From Desulfobulbus sp. (lineage in GTDB: Bacteria; Desulfobacterota; Desulfobulbia; Desulfobulbales; Desulfobulbaceae), in the NCBI GenBank assembly GCA_030602145.1, contig JAUWAH010000086.1, forward strand, positions 1 through 8,164: DNA of 8,164 nt, in the 5' to 3' direction. Both the position numbers and the translations under genes were made by a program. The notes under the pieces were generated by a model, which was not told the DNA's origin, ran no database searches, and saw only the letters and a list, made by a program, of their open reading frames with translations. Each line of letters begins with the position of its first letter. The stretch's first letter is position 1. Positions 1 through 4,419 of this stretch are shown piece by piece.

Positions 1-771
1 GAGAGGAAGTTCATTGGCTACCTGCTTCTCGCCGGGCCGAACCCGCAACCGGTCGAAGCCTGCCGCCAGGCAACCGGGATCAAGGACGGCCTGCTTGCCA
101 GATCACGGGCTGAATCCCTCATTGCTTCAGAGGCAGTCCTACAAACCTTGGTGCCATTGCTGGGACAAGAGGCTGTCCTTGCTCTGTTCAACCAACTTGG
201 TACGGAGCCACCCGATCTTGGACAGTTCATGCCCAAAAGCTTCACCCTTGATGGAGCCGAGATAGCCGACGCTGAAGCCCGGAAGAAGTTTTGGACCTCT
301 GTCATGAATGATCCATCGCAGAGCCCGGCTGACCGGTTGCGAGCGTCTGATTTGCTCGCAAAAGCAGAGGGTGACTATAAAGACTTCGAGGCGGCTGGCG
401 AATCTGATCTTGCCACCATGTTGGAGCGGATCGAAGCCAAGGAAGAAGCCAGAATGTCACAAACCTTAGATCAGGCCACAGCCCTGGTTCGCGTTGGAGC
501 CGTGCCACAGGGCGTCAATCTTGCCTCTCTTCCCGGTCAGCTCCACCATGAATGGTTCGACCGTGAAGGCAACGTCAAGACCGACAAGCCCCGAAGGAAA
601 GTCATCGTTGAGACCGTGCCAGCGGAACAACCAGCAGCCGATGCGGCCAACTCATCCAATGGTGCAGACAAACAGCCGCGGCCAGTGCTCCGGCATCATC
701 TTGAGAACAGCAAACCCAAGCCTGGTGCTACCCTTGCACCGGGGCTACGACCTACGCAGGATCGTTTTTAA
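1..771 (+). CDS. Phage terminase small subunit-like protein, 5' end outside window
   Basis: The frame is open from base 1 to the TAA at 769-771, giving 256 visible residues with the N-terminus missing. The first ~45 visible residues (FIGYLLLAGPNPQPVEACRQ and on) look like the helix-turn-helix start of terminase small subunits, where a short segment ending in an Ala/Cys-rich helix recognises packaging-site DNA. Residues 111-129 (DRLRASDLLAKAEGDYKDF) match the common 'RLkAselLgKaeGdf' stretch of that family. The tail from about residue 180 is Pro/Lys/Arg-rich and probably disordered. In phages TerS is usually followed by the large ATPase/nuclease subunit; here the next gene (50 bases on, same strand) is unrelated. 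Small subunits diverge strongly, so another phage or plasmid DNA-binding protein is possible. The call rests on remembered family patterns only. Confidence 0.5.
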   Translation, partial: ERKFIGYLLLAGPNPQPVEACRQATGIKDGLLARSRAESLIASEAVLQTLVPLLGQEAVLALFNQLGTEPPDLGQFMPKSFTLDGAEIADAEARKKFWTSVMNDPSQSPADRLRASDLLAKAEGDYKDFEAAGESDLATMLERIEAKEEARMSQTLDQATALVRVGAVPQGVNLASLPGQLHHEWFDREGNVKTDKPRRKVIVETVPAEQPAADAANSSNGADKQPRPVLRHHLENSKPKPGATLAPGLRPTQDRF

Positions 772-810
772 CAGCCTCCCGTACCAGGGTGGCACAATCA
801 ACCATTATTT

Positions 811-816
811 GGAGAG
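811..816 (+). promoter_or_regulatory. Ribosome binding site that fixes the start at 822
   Basis: GGAGAG lies 5 bases before ATG 822. The in-frame GTG at 789 has no comparable purine-rich sequence before it, so translation most likely begins at 822 and the protein is 355 residues rather than 366. Confidence 0.7.
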
Positions 817-821
817 AACAC

Positions 822-1889
822 ATGAAGAACGTAAACAGCAACATCACCAGCAACAGCACCAACAACAACCAACTCCCGGTAGCAGGTCACATCCGCCTGG
901 CTGGAAAGATGCAACGGGCCATTGAAGCGCTTGAGGATCTGCGAGCAGACGCAATGAACCTGCTGCCGTCGCACAACCAACAACGTCAGCGGCTTGAAAC
1001 CTTGATTGACGGGCTCATCAAGCATGGCGGACGATTGAGCGATGTTCGTTGCCACTTCGACAATGGGTATAACCAGACAATTTCAGATGAACATTATCGA
1101 ACCTTAGAAGCGTGGCAGCCCTACTTCAACCAATCAACCGATGATCGCACCATTGGGGCAAATGCATGGGTTGGAACACATCCAACGGACAAGGAAAAGC
1201 TAATTCACGGTTTCGCGGATATGCTTACCCAACTGGACCAAGATGCATCCCGCAAGCAATGCAACGAAGGGCATGTGCCAGTTGATATTATAGCCAAGAG
1301 CATTCTCGAATGGCTAGATACCGGGAGAAGAATTGAAAGGTTTCTAATTGCAGACCCGGATCATTTCATAGATCATCTTCAGAAGCCTGAAAACAGCTTT
1401 GCAAGGGCATCTCAAGAAGCTGTGCTGCCAGGGGAGAGTTTTACGATTGAGTTCAGACGAAATGGCGAGCATTTCATTCTTGTCTTCATCGTCTCTTCAC
1501 CATGGGGTGAGTTTAACCGGGCAACTGTGATACCCTTCACACGGCAGAGCAATGGCCGCTGGATATATCCACAGATGTTCAGCTCAATATCGGCCAACGG
1601 GGGTGATCGAAGGCGGGATTATGTTTTTATTCCGGGTGAATGGGTTTCTTATTACACAGATGACCCGCTTAATGCCGGGATATATCAACGATTGAATGAG
1701 GTCGATGTTGACCATAAAAACAGCTCTGCGTTGCTCCCTCACAGGATAGCCGGGCCACTTGTTCGCCTATTTTCCATAATGGCAAACCATGGTGCAATCC
1801 ATATGCACAAGGCCCCTAACGGCAGCCGGAATCCGCGCATAGGCAACACGTTCGTCTGCCGATCAGAGGGCTTGCCAATGATGAATTGA
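822..1889 (+). CDS. Unrecognised 355-residue protein with Asn/Ser/Thr-rich N-terminus
   Basis: I do not recognise this family. From ATG 822 the first ~16 residues are a low-complexity Asn/Ser/Thr run (units SNIT, SNST, NNNQ) made by a 12-bp tandem repeat. Residues ~25-200 are mostly helical, with charged amphipathic stretches such as MQRAIEALEDLRADAMNLL. Residues ~210-290 look beta-rich (ESFTIEFRRNGEHFILVFIV, then WIYPQMFSS and YVFIPGEWVSYY). The C-terminal third contains a His-rich patch (MANHGAIHMHKA). No signal peptide, membrane segment or nucleotide-binding loop is visible, so it is probably cytoplasmic. It begins 50 bases after the terminase-like gene with no terminator between, so co-transcription is likely; a hairpin terminator follows. 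Its position between terS-like gene and tRNA fits island cargo, but no function can be assigned. The good ribosome binding site and terminator make a real gene likely. Confidence 0.75.
   Translation: MKNVNSNITSNSTNNNQLPVAGHIRLAGKMQRAIEALEDLRADAMNLLPSHNQQRQRLETLIDGLIKHGGRLSDVRCHFDNGYNQTISDEHYRTLEAWQPYFNQSTDDRTIGANAWVGTHPTDKEKLIHGFADMLTQLDQDASRKQCNEGHVPVDIIAKSILEWLDTGRRIERFLIADPDHFIDHLQKPENSFARASQEAVLPGESFTIEFRRNGEHFILVFIVSSPWGEFNRATVIPFTRQSNGRWIYPQMFSSISANGGDRRRDYVFIPGEWVSYYTDDPLNAGIYQRLNEVDVDHKNSSALLPHRIAGPLVRLFSIMANHGAIHMHKAPNGSRNPRIGNTFVCRSEGLPMMN
836..871 (+). repeat. Three tandem copies of a degenerate 12-bp unit inside the 822 gene
   Basis: CAGCAACATCAC (836-847), CAGCAACAGCAC (848-859) and CAACAACAACCA (860-871) are adjacent and in frame. 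They encode SNIT, SNST and NNNQ. Units 1 and 2 differ at one base. The repeat keeps frame, so copy-number change would alter only the length of the N-terminal linker. Confidence 0.75.
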
Positions 1890-1925
1890 ACCCGGGACAA
1901 TCAACCTGAACCATGCATGAAGGTC

Positions 1926-1960
1926 AGCGGTCAATCTTTCAGGAGGTTGGCCGCTTTTCT
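1926..1960 (+). terminator. Intrinsic terminator after the 822-1889 gene
   Basis: AGCGGTCAA (1926-1934) pairs with TTGGCCGCT (1947-1955) over 9 bp, with one G-U pair in plus-strand RNA, around a 12-base loop; TTTTCTCTTT follows. An outer pair TGAACCA (1907-1913) and TGGTTCA (1969-1975) brackets the hairpin, and its right arm overlaps the stop codon of the convergent gene. On the minus strand the G-U pair becomes a mismatch and there is no T-run, so it favours plus-strand transcripts. Confidence 0.65.
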
Positions 1961-1972
1961 CTTTCCCCTGGT

Positions 1973-2794
1973 TCAGCCAAGGACAGATTCTTTTTCTTCG
2001 GTCCATTTCCGCAATACGACGTGACCCTGTTCCATGAGTTGCTCTCGCCGCTCACCCTCTGTCTTGATGTCGAAGAATCGGCACAGATTCAACAGCAGAA
2101 CACCCGTCTTCCATAAGGTCACATCCCCTACCCGTTCTCGTGCCACCAATGGCACTGAATCAAGAGACGCCCCTTCTTTGACGATCAGGTAATTTCGCAG
2201 ATCACGATTCATCTTTGCCAAGAATGTTCCACATGGGGCCGGGGCATCCTCTTTATAGCCGATATAGTTGCGCTCATCCGGTTCGCTCCGGTACAAGTCA
2301 TACCGTTGGCAATCCTCAATCGGCATTGATGGTGGCTCAAACCCATGGTCCCATTCCCATTCGCTGCCGTGTTTGTGGTTCCAGAACTCTGCATAACAAT
2401 AATTCGAGCAGAAGGTTAAGATGTCAAAGTCATCGGCAACTTCAATCCCACGATCTGCACCACGACCGCAGAGGGAACAAGTATGTATGTACTCTCGACA
2501 TGGTTCATTGCTCCCGTGCCATGGGATAAGGATATCCGTCTTGTTCTCCCGGAACCCTGGAGCGTAAACACATCCTTCTGGTTCTTCGTTATTGTCTGCC
2601 AAGAGAATGAAGTATTGCCAGTTGTCACATCCTGACTCATAACCATTGAGAACATCGACATTCCTCAGAAAACAATACACTCGAAAGTTGTAGAAAAGGT
2701 AATTATCTCCAGTCCTAGGCAAGCTTGTTGCTTTTGTTGTTGTTGCATAAGTGCAATACTGACAAGACTCGATAATCATTGAAAGATATTTCAT
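1973..2794 (-). CDS. Unrecognised 273-residue protein with FCS/treble-clef-like zinc motif
   Basis: The central motif is C106-x2-C109-G followed 19 residues later by F128-C129-S130-x2-C133 (CSLCG ... FCSNYC). This is the ligand spacing and the 'FCS' signature of MYM/FCS/TRASH-type treble-clef zinc fingers. Another pair, C11-x2-C14, sits near the N-terminus and could bind metal separately. The region around 134-150 is Trp/His-rich (FWNHKHGSEWEWDH). The C-terminal ~80 residues contain a short hydrophobic helix (DVTLWKTGVLLLNLCRFF). No transmembrane segment or signal peptide is evident. It begins 8 bases after the stop of the 2803-3261 gene, so the two probably form an operon. No clear ribosome binding site precedes ATG 2794, so coupled translation or a start at Met6 is possible. 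FCS-type fingers mediate protein or nucleic-acid contacts or metal sensing; the role here is unknown. Confidence 0.7.
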   Translation of the reverse strand: MKYLSMIIESCQYCTYATTTKATSLPRTGDNYLFYNFRVYCFLRNVDVLNGYESGCDNWQYFILLADNNEEPEGCVYAPGFRENKTDILIPWHGSNEPCREYIHTCSLCGRGADRGIEVADDFDILTFCSNYCYAEFWNHKHGSEWEWDHGFEPPSMPIEDCQRYDLYRSEPDERNYIGYKEDAPAPCGTFLAKMNRDLRNYLIVKEGASLDSVPLVARERVGDVTLWKTGVLLLNLCRFFDIKTEGERREQLMEQGHVVLRKWTEEKESVLG

Positions 2795-2802
2795 GTCATG
2801 AT

Positions 2803-3261
2803 TTAAAATAGTTGGCTTGTAACAAGTTTACAGCTTCCAATGTGAATAAGTCTACCTTTGCCTTTTATTCCATATGATTTATTAATCTCTCCAGTAAACC
2901 GGTTTATGTCTATCGATTCCTCCAATTTGCCATTGTTTAATTCCTCGCTTCGAAAACCTGTTATTTCTTCCTCTAATATTCTTCCTATAAAAGGCTTGCC
3001 AGACCTCTGATCCCATACAGCAACTTTTCCATCCTCTTGAGGTATGATGGTGAGAATATATTTTCCTGTTGTTTCACTAAATTTACCTTTATCGTCAATT
3101 GTGCCAGAAGTTTCACAAATGAGGCGAAATATCTTTTCTCTATGGCCTGTTGCATTGATGGTACCCACGTTCACATACAGGATAAATGAACCAATGAAGA
3201 AGCAACACAATGTCAGATTTTTTTTACTGTCACAGAATGAACGATAGTTAAACATCATCAA
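2803..3261 (-). CDS. Small exported protein of unknown function (152 aa)
   Basis: The start has three consecutive ATG codons (MMMFNYRSF...), so the exact first residue is uncertain. Residues ~10-16 carry Lys, followed by a hydrophobic core (LTLCCFFIGSFILYVNVGTI, ~17-36), which fits a Sec signal peptide cleaved near the following Asn-Ala, or an N-terminal anchor. The core does not match a lipoprotein signal. The remaining ~110 residues are hydrophilic and probably beta-rich. The end has the pattern INRFTG ... GRLIHIGSCKLV (a 'D/NRxTG ... G.C' close), which I associate with many small uncharacterised periplasmic proteins. The gene is clearly AT-richer than its neighbours, suggesting separate acquisition. 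It lies 8 bases upstream of the FCS-motif gene on the same strand. No function is assigned. Confidence 0.7.
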   Translation of the reverse strand: MMMFNYRSFCDSKKNLTLCCFFIGSFILYVNVGTINATGHREKIFRLICETSGTIDDKGKFSETTGKYILTIIPQEDGKVAVWDQRSGKPFIGRILEEEITGFRSEELNNGKLEESIDINRFTGEINKSYGIKGKGRLIHIGSCKLVTSQLF

Positions 3262-3502
3262 TGGATCACCAGTTTAGTTCTTATCGGTATCAGACCTATA
3301 TGGAACCAGCGACGCCCCAGCCCTGCCGCCGCTCTTCAGCCCCACCCCGGTCCCCGGAGAAAAAGGGATACCTTACCTTTCAAAATCTGCCGTGAAATGT
3401 CAAAGAAAGAATCAGCCAACCATTTGATATTGCGCCACAAAGTGGAGCAGCGAATCGTTGAAAGTTCTCAAGATACAGGGCTTTAGAATTTTACATCAAC
3501 AA

Positions 3503-3516
3503 TTACGTTGCTGTAA
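3503..3516 (+). repeat. Left copy of a 14-bp inverted repeat pair (partner 4105-4118)
   Basis: TTACGTTGCTGTAA is the exact reverse complement of TTACAGCAACGTAA at 4105-4118, about 600 bp away. Each copy is itself a partial palindrome (TTAC ... GTAA, extended here to AATTAC ... GTAATT), as expected of a protein-binding site. The pair encloses the 56-aa gene. Confidence 0.7.
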
Positions 3517-3533
3517 TTAATTTGCAAAGGAGT

Positions 3534-3553
3534 GACCGCCAGGACAGGCGGTC
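3534..3553 (-). terminator. Hairpin downstream of the 56-aa gene, possible terminator
   Basis: GACCGCC and GGCGGTC form a perfect 7-bp GC-rich stem with a 6-base loop, 20 bases beyond the stop of the minus-strand 56-aa gene. On that strand the stem is followed by ACTCCTTTGC, only a weak T-run, so termination may be inefficient or helped by Rho. Confidence 0.5.
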
Positions 3554-3573
3554 GAAGGGAGGGAGGGATAATG

Positions 3574-3744
3574 TCAGTGGTTCAGGATGGCGGTTAGATG
3601 ATCTTGAACAGTGCGGAGCAGAACATATTCAACCTCTGGCTGCTCTCCTTCATCTACCCGCAGCCCTGCCACCTCGGCAAGATGTGCGATGATAGCTGCC
3701 GCTCTGGTTGCGTGCTCTTCGATGGTTAGTGTTTGTGCAGTCAT
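3574..3744 (-). CDS. Small unrecognised 56-residue protein
   Basis: I chose ATG 3744 because AGGAGA (3752-3757) sits 7 bases upstream, an excellent ribosome binding site; the open frame continues to 3828, but nothing supports an earlier start. The product (MTAQTLTIEEHATRAAAIIA ... TVQDHLTAILNH) is acidic and predicted almost entirely helical. A helix over ~8-27 and another over ~40-56 are separated by a short Gly/Glu-rich turn (VDEGEQPEVE), suggesting a helical hairpin or small dimer. No signal peptide, Cys cluster or membrane segment is visible. A possible promoter lies upstream at 3800-3828 and a hairpin downstream, so it looks like a self-contained single gene. Size and position recall small regulators or anti-phage/anti-host peptides of mobile elements, but that is a guess. 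Confidence 0.65.
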   Translation of the reverse strand: MTAQTLTIEEHATRAAAIIAHLAEVAGLRVDEGEQPEVEYVLLRTVQDHLTAILNH

Positions 3745-3751
3745 GGTGCGT

Positions 3752-3757
3752 TCTCCT
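3752..3757 (-). promoter_or_regulatory. Strong ribosome binding site for the 56-aa gene
   Basis: Minus-strand AGGAGA lies 7 bases before ATG 3744. It is the main evidence that this short gene is real and starts there. Confidence 0.7.
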
Positions 3758-3799
3758 GTGGTTGTTGTGGCCGGGATTGGCCGTTGTTGATTGACCAAG

Positions 3800-3828
3800 A
3801 ACGTACCAAGAGACAGAGGGCATGTCAA
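3800..3828 (-). promoter_or_regulatory. Possible sigma-70-type promoter of the 56-aa gene
   Basis: On the minus strand a perfect TTGACA (3823-3828) is followed after 17 bases by TACGTT (3800-3805), a weak -10 box matching the consensus at three positions. AT-rich DNA lies just upstream (3829-3870). The expected transcript start is ~50 bases before ATG 3744. Confidence 0.4.
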
Positions 3829-3863
3829 TTATTTATGTAAAATCAATAACTTATTACACAAGA

Positions 3864-3880
3864 GTAAATCACGGATTTAC
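3864..3880. repeat. Palindrome GTAAATC-ACG-GATTTAC
   Basis: A perfect 7-bp inverted repeat with a 3-base centre. Its right arm continues directly into the degenerate 14-bp repeat copy (3876-3889). The same GATTTAC heptamer begins the copy at 4102. Operator-like or integrase-arm-like; it is too AT-rich and lacks a T-run for a terminator. Confidence 0.6.
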
Positions 3881-3889
3881 GTTACCGTA
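3876..3889 (+). repeat. Degenerate third copy of the 14-bp repeat
   Basis: TTTACGTTACCGTA overlaps a one-base-offset alignment to TTACGTTGCTGTAA that matches at 11 of 14 positions. Together with the preceding bases it forms GATTTAC-N5-CGTA (3874-3889), which recurs in direct orientation at 4102-4117. Confidence 0.45.
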
Positions 3890-4104
3890 TCGAAGTGAAC
3901 AGGGTTTCAACCAGTTGCGGACCATCACGAACAACGCCGTGTCGTGCTCCACGGGATACAGAGAAAAGTGTACGCCTGGAATCATATAAACCGGTATTGA
4001 CCTGGCCAAGCCTTCACATAGGATCAACGGCAAGGACATTCAACCAGGACGGGCCAAACATGACCCGTGGTGCCGATCTATCGCAATAGAGCAATTGTGA
4101 AGAT

Positions 4105-4118
4105 TTACAGCAACGTAA
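4105..4118 (-). repeat. Right copy of the 14-bp inverted repeat pair (partner 3503-3516)
   Basis: TTACAGCAACGTAA is the exact reverse complement of the copy at 3503-3516. The flanking bases on the two sides show no matching short target duplication. Confidence 0.7.
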
Positions 4119-4173
4119 AGAAAAGCGTAACGGAATGGGAAAAGAAAGTTTGCGAGGGAATGACCTGATGTCC

Positions 4174-4205
4174 GTTCTACAGGTTTTATAGAACCGGTGT
4201 AGAAC
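4174..4205. repeat. Nested inverted repeat beside the tRNA terminator
   Basis: GTTCTACA (4174-4181) pairs exactly with TGTAGAAC (4198-4205). Inside it GGTT (4182-4185) pairs with AACC (4192-4195) around TTATAG, leaving a 2-base GG bulge. TAGAACC also occurs twice in direct orientation near the right arm. There is no T-run, so this is not an ordinary terminator. Its place just beyond the tRNA terminator suggests a protein-binding or recombination site. Confidence 0.55.
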
Positions 4206-4206
4206 C

Positions 4207-4244
4207 AAAAGAAAAAGCACCTAGCGAACCATCGCTAAGTGCTT
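4207..4244 (-). terminator. Intrinsic terminator of tRNA-Arg
   Basis: On the minus strand AAGCACTTAGCGA (4232-4244) pairs with TCGCTAGGTGCTT (4215-4227) over 13 bp, with one U-G pair and a 4-base loop, followed by TTTCTTTTGG. It begins 8 bases after the tRNA CCA end. In the plus-strand direction the U-G pair becomes a mismatch, so it is oriented for the tRNA. Confidence 0.85.
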
Positions 4245-4252
4245 GTATTTCC

Positions 4253-4329
<77 letters not shown>

Positions 4330-4346
4330 GCAAAATTGTGGGGGCA

Positions 4347-4375
4347 AATGTACCGGGTGCGGCCGGAGTGCGCAA
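4347..4375 (-). promoter_or_regulatory. Likely tRNA-Arg promoter
   Basis: Minus-strand TTGCGC (4370-4375), a 17-base spacer and TACATT (4347-4352, matching TATAAT at four positions) place a transcript start about 10 bases before the mature tRNA. The same TTGCGC with 17-base spacing appears before the cysteine synthase fusion. No T-run terminator separates the fusion gene's stop (4420) from here, so read-through into the tRNA is also possible. Confidence 0.4.
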
Positions 4376-4419
4376 CAAATATGCGGCTGGCGCCGCGGTC
4401 GCCGCCGTCCGGGCCGATC

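Larger units (their letters stand above)
3262..3573. other. Intergenic region between the exported-protein gene and the 56-aa gene
   Basis: No convincing gene lies here. It should hold the promoter of the minus-strand pair ending at 1973, but I cannot pick reliable -35/-10 boxes. A short, very GC-rich patch (about 3308-3358) sits abruptly inside AT-rich DNA. A 29-codon plus-strand frame (3397-3486) lacks a ribosome binding site. The left copy of the 14-bp inverted repeat (3503-3516) and a hairpin (3534-3553) occupy the right part. Confidence 0.5.
3829..4173. other. Gene-free, repeat-bearing stretch near the tRNA
   Basis: No credible gene is seen on either strand; the open frames here lack ribosome binding sites and recognisable products. 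It holds a 7-bp palindrome (3864-3880), a degenerate copy of the 14-bp repeat (3876-3889) and the right copy (4105-4118). The density of repeats without genes suggests protein-binding sites, for example an attachment region. Confidence 0.5.
1..4252. mobile_element. Candidate tRNA-Arg-integrated element (island, prophage or satellite), one end only
   Basis: Everything left of the tRNA 3' end differs from the right half: lower and patchy GC, mixed strands, unrecognised genes, a terminase-small-subunit-like gene, and about 1 kb of sparse, repeat-rich DNA next to the tRNA. Elements that use tyrosine integrases commonly insert at tRNA 3' ends and lie downstream of the tRNA, which is this arrangement. 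I see no integrase, no terminase large subunit, and no second copy of the tRNA 3' end that would mark the other attachment site, so the far boundary must be outside the window. The boundary at 4252 is inferred from the tRNA, not proved. Ordinary variable chromosomal DNA remains possible. Confidence 0.4.

Noticed and set aside
1941..1946. A perfect AGGAGG Shine-Dalgarno sequence.
   Set aside because: It sits in the loop of the terminator and no credible start codon or gene follows at usable spacing.
3397..3486. A 29-codon plus-strand frame starting MSKKESANHL.
   Set aside because: No ribosome binding site or promoter is visible and the length is within chance; kept only as a note.
3503..4118. 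A miniature transposon with 14-bp terminal inverted repeats.
   Set aside because: The bases outside the two repeats show no target-site duplication, there is no transposase, and a third related copy lies inside the unit, which fits binding sites better.
3895..4220. Short frames on both strands (3895-4089 plus, 4014-4220 minus).
   Set aside because: No ribosome binding site, no recognisable motif; the minus frame starts inside the tRNA terminator.
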